Shown: in pieces, positions 1-13,529 of the stretch
Position numbering within the stretch: position 1 is the stretch's first letter
Layout of the letters: every line of letters begins with the position of its first letter
Origin: Populus alba
Lineage: Eukaryota; Streptophyta; Magnoliopsida; Malpighiales; Salicaceae
Assembly (NCBI RefSeq): GCF_005239225.2
Contig: NC_133293.1
Location: 11,624,333-11,688,332, forward strand
DNA: 64,000 bases
Direction: 5' to 3'
The notes under the pieces: model-generated
Told to the model about the DNA's origin: nothing
The model's input: the letters and a program-made list of their open reading frames with translations, nothing else
Databases searched by the model: none
Made by a program: the position numbers and the translations under genes

Positions 1-215
1 CAAAAAGCATGGCGAAACATGCATAAACGGGCTCGGTCAAAAATAAAAACAGCTGAGGGAAGCAGTCAGAGAAATTTGAAGAGTAAAAGGATGAGATAAT
101 GGGTGAATCGTGGAGAAAGGGTTGCTGCCTACTGGGACAAATCTGCATGATGATCGAGCCGGATGCACCCCTTCCAATCCTCTATCCTTTTTACTTTCTT
201 TTAGAATTAAAAGAT

Positions 216-350
216 TGTTTGGTGTTTCTAGAAATATTGATTTTTATTTTTTAAAAAATATATTTTTATTTTTTTACTTTTTTAATGTGTTGATATTAAA
301 ATAAATTTAATTTTTTTTTTAAATATTGTTTAAAAAAATACAACTATCAT
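216..350. repeat. AT-rich MITE-like repeat, decayed copy
   Basis: This stretch starts with a gtttggtgttt-type end, followed by T/A runs and the core 'aatgtgttgatattaaaa'. The same core recurs in at least a dozen places in the window. The right boundary is unclear because the sequence runs into low-complexity A/T. Confidence 0.4.
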
Positions 351-624
351 GGTATCGATCACGATTTAAAAATACAAAGATACGTGTTCGATAAAATTAA
401 AAAGTGTTTTGAAAGCTGCTAATTTGAGAGCTTTTGATTCTTGAAGTGGCTCTAGTGGTATTTTTTTTCTTTATTAAAATCGTTGTCAAACACATCAATC
501 ACAATTCTTTAACCAACGCCAAAGGCAATTAATGTACGAAGTGGATTTTTAATTCCAATTAAAAACACGCAATTCATCCATATAACTGTTTAGATTTAAA
601 AAAAAAAATAAATGGACAGCATTA

Positions 625-770
625 ACTAGTTTATATATATCTTAACTAATTTTATAGATTTTAAAATTAATAATTATATAAATTTTTAGTGGCTCTAAAA
701 AAATTCAAACTCATGATCATTAAAAACAAACTCAAAATCCAATCAATTGAGCTACACCTCGAGATTTAAT
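625..770 (-). repeat. tRNA-derived SINE-like element, antisense
   Basis: Read on the minus strand it begins with a tRNA A-box-like stretch (tagctcaattgattgg, about 754-739) and then a decayed B-box-like stretch (gagtttgaattt). A body follows with 'aaatttatataattattaattttaaaat'-type sequence. The body matches the elements near 8.7 kb and 25.4 kb, so this is a dispersed family. Boundaries are approximate. Confidence 0.45.
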
Positions 771-2719
771 TGTAATATTTTAATTATCATGTGGATAGTA
801 AAACAAATAATTATAAAACTTCCCCTTTATCACCTCAATATTTATTTATCAAAATTTTATTTCTAGTTGCTGCTTTTTTATTATCCTTTTTCTGTTGACT
901 TATATAAATCAACATGATTCTGCATTGATTTTAAAACCCTTATAAGATATGATAGATGATCAATTGATGATATATGCTCGAACATATATAATACATACGT
1001 GCATGGGCCTAATATTCACAACAACGGCATGTTATGCAATGCTAATGTTCTTTTTACATTGCTTACTATAGTTAAGGGGGTGCGTTTGCATGTCTCTACT
1101 GGCTACTATGTAAAGCATATGTAGAAAAATAGAGACAGGTAATCGAGTGTTTATTGTTTTAAAAAATTTACAATAAAGAATTAACTATGTTTGCTGTAAT
1201 TAATTATTTTTTAATATTAATACGAGACTATGATTATAAATTCATATAACTTTGGTATTGAAAACATCTCTATGTCGATCACCTAGATTGTTGGGGTAAT
1301 AATATGTTCAACGTTGACACGCAGAGGCAACTCTTTATGAGATCCAAGTAATAATCAAATCTAACAAATTTTGAATAACATGTATTTTTATGTAAATTTA
1401 GTGTGAAAAATGAGATAGCTTTGTGTTTCGTCATGTAAAATGGTGTGGAGTTATACATTTAACATTAAATTCTACTCACGTTTAATAATTATACAATTAT
1501 GAGCCAGGCACACGGAATCCATAACATGTATGGATTATAAATTTATTTAATTTTTTAACTCTCAACTTGTTTTCAAGTACATGTCATTCATATCTTGATA
1601 GTTTACTTGGATGTCATGTGTCGATGTTTTGATATTACCAGCTTCATCGTTATGCAGTGAAAGATATGATTTATGGTTAACACATATCTCGCTACATTGC
1701 TTTGATATAGTTTAGATGCATCAGCCTTTTAAGGTGATGTGAAAGTTTAGCTTGTTGATGTTAGTAACGTGCTGCACAATATTAATCATTATGGTAAGCA
1801 AGAAGGAGATTGATTGAGTGATTCATGCAGCTTACAAGTGGCATCCAAAAATCAAGATAAACAACTAAATGAGATTGTATTTTTCCCATAACACATCAAT
1901 TTATTACACATGTATTGCTGTGTTTCTTGAGTTGTCTATGCAATCCGATGCACTATGAGCCTTCATATCCAATATAAAATCAAATGGTGTGCAATATTTG
2001 TTTTCTACACAACATTTATTGAATACCATCAATGTTATTGTAGACTACAAGTGCTTGTTATTTTTTAATGTGTCTATTAGATGCATTACTTGTTACGGGA
2101 GGCTCGAAGAGTAGTAGTCGCTACCATGAAGGAGATGATGAGATGGGACGTGCAACAATATGGTTAATTTGTGTTGTGGTGAATTCCAAGAGGTTGCGGA
2201 TGGCGATTGTCTTGAAACGAACAATGAGATCACTTATCGTGAACAATGACATGTAGTTAGGGAGGTAGTCTATCCATAGATGATCCAGACCTGTCTACGA
2301 GTTGGGTGATTTTGTTTCTGACCCCTCCACGAGCACTATAGGCTCGTCATCGACTTGGACATGGTGGGGTGGGGTGGTGCAGGCTCGTTAACGAGCTGTG
2401 ATGATTTTTAGATGTAGTTAAATTATATGTTTTGATGTTATAAAAATTATAGATTTAGTTTAAATTTAATCAAATGTTATATGAAATTTCATCATGTTTA
2501 ATTAAAATTTGCTAATTTTGATAAATTGTGAAGGATGTTGATTTTTTTACTGTGTTGGAGAGAGATGAACTATAAACCGTGTTTCCAAATTGTAAATGGT
2601 TGAGTTGATTTATTTTTTTGCTCGGAGTTGAGAGGCTGTATTATTTCACATGTTATTTTTATAATTTTTTTACTGTAATAAATAAAAAATATTAAAAATC
2701 AACACTACAAAACTTTTTT
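771..2719. other. Intergenic, no recognisable gene
   Basis: AT-rich spacer. The open frames here are short and match no family I know. Around 1700-2260 the sequence is less AT-rich and could be an eroded mobile element, but no domain can be read. A 14-bp perfect palindrome lies at 2383-2396 (gctcgttaacgagc). Confidence 0.4.
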
Positions 2720-3240
2720 TTTCTGTACGGGTCAGGAGAAGACAAAGCGCATTTACTAGTATCAGCAGCAACCACAGTGGGCAGCAGGCAAAGGGTACAA
2801 AAAGACCTCTCTCTCTCTCAGTTTAAAAGAATATCCATATTTCCTGTCTGACGACTCCAAGGGAATTATCATTACTACTACTGTTCTTCTTGTATCTTTG
2901 GGATACGCGCACTTACACGTCCTCCCACGCGCATTTATTAATTCCTTTGGAAGCTTTTGTCAAGCTCCTGCAACCACTTCCGAATCTCCTCCCCTACCCT
3001 CCGCACGTCGGGCGTCATACCACGCGCCCACTCACTGCTCTCTTTCTGGTTTGAACCCAAGGCGCTTACTTTCTCAGACTGACTTGGAGCAACGAGAAGA
3101 TTTGATGTGCCAGGCCTAAAGATGCTGGCTGTTAGGCTGCTGGGGTCCTGTGAGATGTGATATGGCCTTGTGTGGCCTTAGGCTGGCTTGGGCATTTTAG
3201 ACATTTACCTATTTAAAGTGTTCACATGAGCTTAGCGGAT
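2720..3240. other. GC-richer island without a recognisable gene
   Basis: This segment is clearly richer in G+C than its surroundings. It has a short CT run (about 2806-2818) and several ACGT-core words, for example cttacacgtcctcc near 2910. The 73-codon frame at 2898-3119 resembles no known protein. It could be a promoter, a non-coding transcript or an eroded exon; the sequence alone does not decide. Confidence 0.25.
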
Positions 3241-3954
3241 CATTAATTACGATTTCGTGTTTTCATTTTTAAAAAAAAATAAATAAGAAACGGAGTAAGG
3301 TGAGATTATGCTCATTAATCTAGGTTTTTCTCCCTTTTATATTTTCCAGAGTTTATTAGCTTTGACGTGTCAAATCAGAGCACTTATGGAACCAAGAACT
3401 TGAAATTTACGTCCAAAATGGAATCAAAATTCTAATTCTAGTCTGCGAAAGAAAACTACTATGATTTCAGGAATTGTTTTGAAATTTGATTTTTATTGTT
3501 TATTAAAGTGTTTTTTATTTAAAAATATTATAAACTCTCAGCCAAAATCCCATCGACGATCAGGCTGAGGCTGGAGCAAGCGCGCCGTGTCAAGGTAATG
3601 TCTGGTGCCAATACGTAGTCGTAGTAACATATTCAATGTACTAGTAGAGCATAATCAAAAGCGTAGCAGTGTAATTTCTTTGCAGGACGAGGGAAAAAAC
3701 AATAGCAGGACTGAACATTCGCTTACGTGTCCTCCTCTTGGCATGTTGTTGCGTTGGGTCGCCTGTAGGTGACATTGAGACAACTTCAATGCTGTATTGT
3801 CTGTCTTTTAACCAGTAAGATATAATACATGGATCTTTTAATTCACAGCTGATGCTTTTTCAAAAAGGTTGTTAAACATATCCACTTACATCAGATCACG
3901 CTCTACTTGCATAAGAAAATTAACGAGTTGCCAGTTTTCGGGAAATGATTCTCT

Positions 3955-4170
3955 TGTTTGATTAGAGTGTTTTTATGTTTTAAAAAAAAATATTAAAAAA
4001 TTTTAATTTTTTTATTTATTTCAAATTAATATATTTTTAATATTTTTAAATTATTTTGATATGCTGATATCAAAAATAATTTTTAAAAATAAAAAAATAT
4101 CATTGACATATATTTTAGTACGAAAAATTATTTAAAAAGCAATTCACAACCACATTACCAAACAGACTCT
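3955..4170. repeat. MITE-like repeat with weak terminal inverted repeats
   Basis: The ends are 'cttgtttgattagagtgttt' on the left and, read in reverse, 'gtctgtttggtaatgtggtt' on the right, which gives a weak terminal inverted repeat. The centre carries the family core 'ttttgatatgctgatatcaa' followed by 'aaataatttttaaaaat'. This is one of the best-preserved copies in the window. No coding capacity is seen. Confidence 0.55.
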
Positions 4171-5900
4171 TAAAATTGAGATATTTTATTATTCTAACAA
4201 GGATTAATAGAAGTTATGGGACACGTTAAAAATTATTAAAAAAATAATATGGTTTGATATATTAAAAAATATGGTTATTTTAAAATTCATGTCTTCTTAA
4301 TTAACATTTATAAAATTCTACCTTGAAGTGGCATGAAATAAAAAGAGAGGAGAAAAAAAATAATGGGTAGAATTTGTTTTCAGCACAACTAATACTATTA
4401 TAAACATCTTGATAAAACTATTTTAATAACATGTTGAAAAATCACTGAGCAAGATTGTTATTGGTTAGAAATTTTATTCTAGTTAATTCATGATTTTGTT
4501 TGATGATCTTTAAAATACAGTTAAAATCTTCTAATTTATATATTTTTAACAATATCAATTATATTAAAAATAAATTATTATATATGTCCTCCTAACCCAT
4601 TATTTTTTCTATTCTTATATTTCTCTTGTAATGTCACATCACATCTCGTTTCTTATTTATTTCCTAACATTAGATCTTATATTTAGCTACTCAGTTTTTT
4701 GTTTTCATAAACTAATTAATTTACAAGAAGTATACTTTTTGAAATACAACTAAACAAAATAGCAGTTATTTATAAAATTGATATTAAAAAATATAATTGT
4801 GTGCAAACTGTATTATTTCCTAAATATTTTTTCAACCTATATTGTTCTCCCATAGATGTTTATCAAAATGTGTCTCTTAAAAAAAATAATATTAACATGT
4901 ATAGAAAATGGACTGTGAACCTACCACGATCGAGAATATATATATATATCGTGAAAGACAATATTTTAACCTGATTTTAATTCTAGCATGTATGATTTCA
5001 TCACTTCTTCACTTGATTTAAAATCTAATTGGTATTGTTACGATGATTTCTATTATTATAAAACATGTCAAATTATTATTATTATTATTATTTTATTAAA
5101 ATGAATATTTGAATCAGCTTATATATATTTTGATTAATTTTAAAAATTTTTAAAATTAATTATTATATAAATCTCTAGTATTTTTAAAGTTTTTTTTTTT
5201 TTTTTTTATGAATGTGATTTGATTTATGAATGGTGTACATTTTCGTTGCTCTTTCGGTCGAATTCCTATTCTAATATCAGTGTAACTTTTTAAAATTCAA
5301 ACATTGCTCTATAGACATTTTGTTATTTAATGATAAATAAACCCTTCATAAAATGAAAAAAAAAAAAAAAACGAAATAAAGGTTAGTAAAGTAGCACGGA
5401 GGAAAAATCATAAATGGGATATTTATTGGAGCACTCAAAGCGCCCCTATTGACAACAACCAAAAAAATATAATTTAAAAAGAAATATCAAGATAAAATAA
5501 AATAAAATGTTCAAACAAGGAGCACGCAGAAGGGAAGCAGAGAGTGCAGAGGGGCGTGTATAGTAGGGCCTGCACAGACAAAGGATCCCTGTGAATTTGT
5601 TTTCGTTTCCACTGGTGAGTTATGATGACGATGATGGGAGATGGCAGAGAAAGGGAATGATGGAATTTCCTGCTCAAAAGGAATGATTTAAAAGAGAAAG
5701 ATCAGAACGAGAAAGAATTCACATTTCACATAAATACAAAGTTATTTCAGATTCAAACATAGCAAAATAAATAAAATATTACTGTGTAATAAATCTTTAG
5801 AAATATAGTATATATATAATCTTACATAACATTTGTCGAGTGCATTTGTCACGTGCTGGGCAGCTATTTTAAATTATAAAACTGCTGGACACTAATTCAA
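4171..5900. other. Intergenic AT-rich spacer
   Basis: Nothing supported as a gene. It holds short A/T runs, an ATT-type microsatellite near 5073-5093 and a fragment near 5110-5180 that resembles the 3' body of the SINE-like family. The 67-codon minus frame at 5474-5677 matches nothing known. Confidence 0.4.
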
Positions 5901-5929
5901 TAAGGAGAAAAGATAGAAAAGAAAAGGGA

Positions 5930-6570
5930 AAGAAAAAAAGAAAAAAATCTTGAAGAGACACCGACAATTTTAATAATAACATGAAAAAATCTTAATAATA
6001 TAAATCTAACAATAACCAAAAAAGTTATCAATAACAATTAAAACTGGCACATGAATATCCAAAATGCAAGTGAGCCTCAATATTTTTGAACGACTCGTGT
6101 GATTTATTCTGTTTATCATTTGTGATTTTTTTTTGTGTTATTAAAATATTCTTATCAAGATATTTTTAATAATATTAATAATGTTGTTACTAGAGCTTCA
6201 ATGTTTCTTTATGATTATTTTATTTTATTTTTAATTTTCTATCTCTCCTATCTTTTCACATATTATAAAGAGAGAGAATAAATAATAAAAAAAGATATAG
6301 AAATCACAATTAAGTTATGCAATGATAACACCTATATTATTGAAAAAATCTCAATAATAAAAATCAAATAAAATAAAAAAGGATCACAAATAGTAAACGA
6401 AGGAGGTCATGCGAGTCGTCTAAAAATATCGAGACTCAATTGTCTGTGGCCCCTCGTGTGGCCCATATTAATTATCGATGATGATCTTTATTGATATCAT
6501 TAAATTTATCCTATCAAAATTTTTTCAATAACAACGGTGATATGGTAATCAAAATTTTAGTATGTCTCAA
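5930..6570. repeat. Long imperfect inverted repeat (fold-back element)
   Basis: The left arm (from about 5959 to 6245) and the right arm (about 6255 to 6539) are reverse complements with scattered differences. The left arm reads 'cctcaatatttttgaacgac' near 6075; the right arm read backwards gives 'tctcgatatttttagacgac' near 6435. Other matching pairs are 'catttgtgatt' / 'tatttgtgatc' and the outer 'caccg' pair at 5959 and 6539. The centre lies near 6249 with almost no spacer. It has no coding capacity. It may be a fold-back or MULE-type MITE, or a source of hairpin RNA. The outermost 25-30 bp on each side may also belong. Confidence 0.6.
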
Positions 6571-6734
6571 AGATTTTTTTTCATTCTCCTCTTTTTTTTT
6601 TTTTTTTTGAATCTTGCGTTTATAAATTTTACAATTTGAGAGCCTCTCTCGTTATATTTGACACTTGCAAATAGTAGATGATGCACGTGACTCTCTAAAT
6701 CATGTTATTTTTTTATATTGTATTATTTTATCAA

Positions 6735-6905
6735 TCTTTTTACTAATTATTTTTGCAATGTAAAAAAACAGTTTTGAAAAAAAAAATAATTTTTTTTAGA
6801 TTTTTTTGACATGCTGTTATCAAATTAAATTTTAAAAATAAAATAATAATATTATTTTAATATATTTAAAAAAAACTTGAAAAAAAATTGCTCTAAATAT
6901 AAATA
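6735..6905. repeat. AT-rich MITE-like repeat copy
   Basis: Carries the family core 'tttgacatgctgttatcaaa' with flanking T-rich and A-rich blocks and ends 'aaaaaattgctctaaat'. It is more decayed than the copies at 3955 and 33108. Confidence 0.45.
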
Positions 6906-8399
6906 CAAAACGCATATTTACTACCGATCTTAAATCTGATTTTCTGGCAGCAAAAAAGCGTCGCCACAAAAACATCATTTTATTTATTTATTTTTATTTT
7001 TACCTAACATTTTGCCAAGGTGAATAAGATTTAGAGCTAACATCGAGGCCGCCGGGTACTTTTTGGCTTGTGCGGCAGAGAAAATTTGACAACCTCGCCT
7101 CGCCTCGAAAAATGTGTAAGAAATAATTTTGAGAGACGGAAAGGATTTTGCAAAATCTGCTTTGATCGCAACGAATGTTAAGTAATTGTTGGCTGCTCTC
7201 TATTTTTTTTTTCTTTCTCTTTTGGCTGCCAAGAGAGAGAGCATTCCACATGAGATAGAGAGAGAATCTGGAGAATTTTTTTTTCATGGTTAAATGAAGG
7301 AATATATAGTAGCTAGCCAGTACTATACATAGCAAGTAGGGTTTTGTTTTCTCATTTATAGTGTTGTTGTTTTTTATGAGAAGTCTCGTCAAATCGCCGA
7401 GCTAAGAGAGAACTAGTGACGTAGACTACGTGTTTTTGTGTGTGTTCCTCTGCGTTTCTGTTGCAATTCCTTCCTTCAGCCAGCTAGCTACATCATCATT
7501 ACTACTATTTCAAGGAGCTGGTGGATTAAACTTGAAACTCTTCTCAGATTATTATATATATATATATATAAAATCTTCTGCACTAAAATAGCTGACGAAT
7601 GGCGAATTTACCCTATTGTGTTATTCCTGACAAAACGGTGTTGTTTTCTCTTATCTGTGTCGGAGCCTTTTCCATTGGATATAAAGCTTTTCTTTCTTCC
7701 TTAAATTGTTGTATGTGTTTTTATAAGCGTAGATATGAAGTTAGTGCACGCACCAGACATGATTAAAAAAAAAGGATTTTTGTCTTGTTTCATGTTTAAA
7801 TTTGCGTTCCACCACTTTCTAGGACACGCATGTGCTGTCTTGTGAGCCAAAACCTATCAAATCGCTTTCTCATACTATATTTTATTCTTTTGGACTTTTT
7901 AATATATCTTTTTTCATGAAAACAAGTATTTATTTATAAAAAAAAATAAAATAATTTAATTTAATAGAGAATAATAATAAAAAAGTTACATCCATTAATT
8001 TATAGATCTGGTAGATTAATATTTAAATTTATAATTCCAAATAGAAAAAAATAAAATAATAGATCAAATATTGTTCTTGATCAAATCTGGTATGCAAGTT
8101 TCTAACAAAGAACAAGTATATAGCAATCTCAGACGAAGCTTCAGAACTACTGTACTAATGGAATACAATTCAACAAAATAGTTAAACTTATAAAGAATTT
8201 GAGTGATTCAGGTATTCAGCTGAATCAATCATTATATAATTAGTAATATTTAAGGTGGGTTGTTTGATTATAGCATGTCTCCAACTGCCTGGAGATAATC
8301 GCATGGCTTAATGTGAAGACGAGGCCTTAGGATGTGATATTCGAAGGCAACGCATGCAATGGATATTTGAATAATGACTTTGAAAAAAGAAACAATTAG
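6906..8399. other. Intergenic, no supported gene
   Basis: The 130-codon minus frame at 7000-7392 and the plus frame at 7438-7704 have no recognisable domain, and the latter lacks an ATG start. A TA microsatellite lies at about 7553-7570. The 7000-7500 stretch is less AT-rich than its flanks and could be transcribed, but nothing proves this. Confidence 0.35.
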
Positions 8400-8690
8400 G
8401 TCAGATTGGGTATTTGGTGACTGCTCGACAGGTCAACAAGCTCGATCCCCATTTAACCCTTTCAAACCATGTTAGGGATGAAGGTGTGGCAAATATGGAT
8501 TTTCCGGGTCAAAGAAGACATGGATATAAGGAAATTGGTGTAGATTCGAACCGCTGCCACCTCTAAAGCTAGAGGATCGAACTTCATTCAAGACTTGCAT
8601 CGTTCCTAAAAGATATCAGAGATTTAGTCCACTTTAGAACAATTCTCGCACATGTTTAGATTTTCTGGACCAAAATGTATATTCAAGTCA
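8400..8690 (-). other. Possible mobile-element remnant with a B-box-like word
   Basis: On the minus strand 'gcggttcgaatctacacc' (near 8557-8540) looks like a tRNA T-arm. No A box or clover-leaf stems fit upstream, so it is not a tRNA gene. The surrounding GC-richer text resembles transposon-derived DNA but carries no readable domain. Confidence 0.25.
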
Positions 8691-8694
8691 GATG

Positions 8695-8840
8695 GTATTT
8701 ATCTAAATTAATTTTATAAATTTTAAAATTAACAATAATATAAACCTTTATAGGAAATTCTGAAAGAAATTAAAACTCATGATGATTAAAAATAAATTTA
8801 AAATTTGATTAATTTAACCACCCAAGAGATTAAATATTCT
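8695..8840 (-). repeat. SINE-like element, antisense, decayed
   Basis: The body 'aattttataaattttaaaat' and 'aaactcatgatgattaaaaa' closely match the element at 625-770. The A-box end (near 8815-8830) is eroded. The boundaries are approximate. Confidence 0.4.
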
Positions 8841-11438
8841 TATATTGACGTATAATGTGTATGTGTTTCTCGTCTGTATCCGTAGTCATTTGAGAATAGG
8901 TTCAATTAATCTCCATGTCGTTTCATTTTTTAATTCTATCTAATCCTTTATTGTTTAGCAATGGGCAATCGTTTCTTTATCCTACCCACATGGCCTATCA
9001 TGCATGATATGACCTGCTACACAAATAAAGTTTGACATTCACTTGCGAAGCAAAGTTTGTCAAAAAGATGGTCATCTAAAGCACCTCGACGAACATTTTC
9101 CACATCTTTATCTCGGCTCAAGGTCACCTACAGCAACTCCTATTACGATAGACCCTGAAAGAGACATTAGAATTGAGACATAATGCAGGTTTTTTCTAAC
9201 CCCCTTTAGCCAATTTCTTTCTCTCTTACTTTTAACTCTAGTCTTCGTGTTTAGTTACATGCATTTAACCACAATTGTATGCAACCAGCTAATTTGCCCT
9301 AACAGGAACTAAAACGAAAGTGTTGACCCACCCCATACTTAATATCTATATATCTCCGTTTTGATCAAATGCAATCCGTTCTCATGAGGCCTGGCATCTT
9401 GGGAACGTGGATATAAGCATCGCCTTTTCTATTATCGGGACGTTTGCACGCGATAAGATGAAATATTGGAGAGAGAGAGAATTGCATCCAGCTATTTTGA
9501 TTGAGGTATTAAGTACATCAATAATTGCATTAATTTCTCTCATATAAATGCGAACCCTATTGTAAAAATCATTTATAGAGCCCACATTTATACGAGAAAA
9601 CGAAGTTTAATCTCTGGTCTAACGAATATTTTAATTTATATGTATTTTGGTTAATAGAGTTTCAAAAATATTAATGTGAAAAGAAGCTAACTATCCTTTG
9701 ATATTTTACCTGGATATAAAACTATGCATGGAAGCTACTGCGAACAGCAGATCCAGGAATGAGGAATGAAACCTTTTGGTTATATCAAAATTGAAATTAT
9801 TCATTCTCATGATCTAGGGGGAATGAACAATGATTGAGGGAAGGTTCCCACCATCTTGACTTTACAACCTCGTGTCAATGAATTAGGTTAAAAGTTTGAA
9901 TAATTGAGTTTCTTTTCTTGATTGAAGAGCTTCGGTACAGGTAAGTTGTACACATTTTATCAAACCTTGTTGCTGTTACTTCTATTCTAGAGTATCTGTA
10001 ATCACATTCCTGGATCAAACGAGGATCCACGATCTTTTAAAAATGACAGTTTAATTACATAAAAAGCAATCAAAGGAGTGTTTTCGTTTTCGCTTTCGCT
10101 TTCTTTTTCTCTACTTTTTTGTGTTTTCAAAATCAGGTTATGTTTGCAAGTTGTAAATTAAGAGAAATTAAGTTTTTTTTATTAAAAAAATCAGAACCTA
10201 TCCCTTATACTTGTCCGATACATTCAAGAAAAGAATTTTCTCAGATGCTAATTTTAAAATTCAAATTAAGAAAGTTAAAAAAAACAAAAAATCTTCTCGC
10301 TAAAACAACAACATCTGGGATTACTAGAAATGGGGAGTCCTGGCGACTTGTATTGCGATGCTCATTGTCTATGCATGTTTATTTAACTTTAGCGTGCTGT
10401 ACATGCCTTGTTGAAATTTTGAAATGACCTAGAAGTAACCTTTGGAAACTTAATTATGATACACACGAAAATGACAATACGATAGAACTTGTCCTTTCTC
10501 GCAAAGTCGTAATGCAGTGCTACCGTGGGTGCATTAATTTTCAAAGACTTACATGAAGGGTAGTTTTTTGACTATGGATTCTAGTTTTGTCATCACCCTG
10601 TCATATGTTTATGTGCAGCCAAAAATTACTTTTGATCATAGCTGAGGTGTTTGAAAAAACAAAAAAAAAAACATAAAGGAGCATGTGCAGCGTCACCCCT
10701 TTATTTTTCTTTGAAATGCAAGCTACAGGCGTCGAGGCAGGTTGTCAGATGAATATCAAACCATCAATCACCCTTCTGGTCTGTGAAATCGGCATTTGGC
10801 ACCCCAATATCCATCTTCCTTTGTCTGTGAGGAGAGAAGCCATGGCCAGAGCCAAGGAACTGACGAAGTACTCTTGACCTCTTCTGTGTTGTTCTTCGCT
10901 CTCGTTATTTGATTATACATGAGTGGATGCCAAAACAAAGAGGTGTAGTGTTTCAAGCGATATTTTATAAAATCGTTTAATATATTAATATAAAGAAATA
11001 ACTATCATGGACTCCGAGCATCCCAGGATGCTATCATGGATTCTTCGAGCAAATTTATTAGTAGAAAATATATCATTAATATTTGACGTAGCATGAAAAT
11101 GCAACTTCAAATTGGCGCAGGGAATATGTGATGATCGAAGAAGCAGGACCCACCATTGCTTGACTTTTGAATCTTGATAATTGAAGAGAGGAACTAGTGG
11201 TTGAATATTACAAATTGCCTTCGTTCGATTGGCTCGAACCTCTGGGCCAGCCATATAAAAAAAGGATGCACTGCCTGACCTGGCAAGAATATCGCAACAT
11301 TCCCTAGCTTACACGTGCTGGAGTTGCTCCTTTTTATTTATTCTACACACTTTTGATTGAATTCTTCTAGAGAAACACGATCCAAAAAGAAAAATAAAAA
11401 TCAACGTGTTAGGTATTCTCTACCTCATTCTCACCAAG

Positions 11439-11440
<2 letters not shown>
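8841..11440. other. Intergenic, no supported gene
   Basis: Several short frames (for example 10119-10427 plus and 10985-11254 minus) show no family resemblance and no convincing exon series. Composition is moderately AT-rich. No clear repeat or RNA gene was seen. Confidence 0.35.

Positions 11441-11480
<40 letters not shown>
11441..11480. repeat. (TA)20 microsatellite
   Basis: Twenty uninterrupted TA units. Runs of this length usually vary in length between individuals. Confidence 0.95.
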
Positions 11481-11482
<2 letters not shown>

Positions 11483-13529
11483 TACTTGTTTAACATTCTC
11501 TCGAGGTTTCTACTTCTTTCCATGTTAACGTAAGAAATCTTACAGCTACAGGTGTCGTGTCCCTTACTCCTAATCCATTTCTTGATGGCTACAAATTATT
11601 TACTCCAGGAGTGCTCGTTCGTGTGATCCAACTCTCTTTTTTAAACTGTTTTTATCAGAAACAAATATATCAAATAACTATTTTTAAATGTTTCTCGATC
11701 ATTCTCATGTTTTTTTTTTAAACCATCAGACTTTGTCTAATGCAACATATATTAGTAGAGTTTATTTTTTAGGAGTCATCAAGCACTATATATTGCACTG
11801 TTGATTTCCACCCATAAAATTAAAAAAATAAAGAAGAAGAAAACTTTGACCATCATTAAAAAAGATGGTCGTGACTCTCTATAACTGGCACGCACTGTAT
11901 TTCACTTTTTAGTAATGACAAATTAAAGCAGAAGATCAGGAAAACTGAGAAGAGTCTTTACTGCAAGCAATGCTTTACCGTTTTTGTTAACACTAATGTC
12001 ATAATCACTTTCATTCCCACATGGGTCGAGAGCCGACTTTGCGCGAGCGTGAGAAGAGAGAGAGAAGAAGAAACAAGGAGATGATGCCCTTGTTTTCAAA
12101 CTTGGAATCCAAAAGAAGTTGGTGTCCTTAATATATTATGTCAAGATTACCAACTCAGGCTAATCTTAACTAGGGCAAGAGCATCTGGGTGCAAATCACG
12201 TGCAAATAGTCTCTAGGTGTGTATTCGTGTCACAATATTATACTATAATAACGTTTCAAAAGGTTTGAATAATTGGATGGATTCTTCATTCCATGCATCT
12301 TGTCTAATATATCGAAAAAACGACATGAATTGCGGCATCGGGACATGTTTCACATTTCTTTTATTACAACTTCTAGGTGAAGGGCCATGCTCTACAAGTA
12401 TAGAACTTCAAACACATCCAATGGGGACCTTTTTCCAGGAAAAAGAAGGAATGAAAGACAAGAATTTGATATTTTTGTTTTCACACAGCGGGAGATCCAA
12501 GCCTGCAGGGCTACACAGCACTATACTGAATAACCCGATCTCACCTTCGAAAAATAAATTTCAAAGATGTCACTATGAATTCTTTTTTATATAATTTTTC
12601 TGTTTGTATACAGTAACTCATTACAGCTATATAATTGATTTAGAATAATGTCGTGGCTTCTACAGCATGTTTTAAACTTTCAGTGTTCTGCATGCCCTCT
12701 TAGCCCAAGCAAGTCTGCTCTTGGGAGGAGCCTAACAGGCCTTCTCCATTGCTCAAACTGTGAACTGCAGTACCTCGTGGGCCTGTTTATAGCTAATTAC
12801 ATACCGCGAGATCAATGTATACGAAATTCTTGAAAACGTGGCCGTTTGGCAACTTGGAAAATTTCAATTTTTTGCTAAAATTGAATGCGGTTTATACTTT
12901 CCATTTTGAAATTTACGAAAAGCTATTTGCTACCTCAAACTGTCCTGACACCGAACAAAAAAAATTGAAATCTCAGCTGGGCTTCATTGTTTTCCTTCAG
13001 GAATGATGAATGGTCCACAGCAAAGAAGAAAACGAGACCGAGTCCTTCGAAATTTGAAGCATCAACTTCCAACGATCGGTATGTAAATTTACCAATCAAC
13101 TCGACGGTAATTGGGACGGCGCTCTTCAGAATCAAGCATTTATAAGGTTATGTTATATATCCATCTAATTGTACAAGAGCATGCAATCGCTTCCCAAACT
13201 CAGAAGAAAGATTAATGGGGGCGACTCAAGAATTTTTCGATTACATTCTTTCACACGCTTGTGATGCAGAGAACCAGAAAGATGAACGCAACTTCATTAA
13301 ATAGTGCCCTATAAAATGAGGGAACAGGAAGAAAATCAACAATGCTGGAAATCCAATCTCACATCTTATGTAAAACTCACTTTTGTACTAATGAAGAATA
13401 GCCATGGCACGTGTGATGTCTGCACAACAACAACGCTGCTGTCCCAAGCATCATCCATAAAATTCAATTTTGCCAAATTCAAATCCAGTAAAAGATGTGA
13501 AATCATAAAATGTCAGTGCTAGTTAGGAA
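11481..13529. other. Intergenic, no supported gene
   Basis: Short frames only. The frames at 12217-12594 and 12648-12833 match nothing I recognise. No repeats stand out. Confidence 0.3.

Noticed and set aside
7000..7704. Protein gene in the frames at 7000-7392 (minus) or 7438-7704 (plus)
   Set aside because: No recognisable domain, one frame lacks ATG, and the translations look like low-complexity leader sequence.
8500..8600. tRNA gene on the minus strand
   Set aside because: There is a T-arm-like word only; no A box, anticodon stem or acceptor stem can be fitted.
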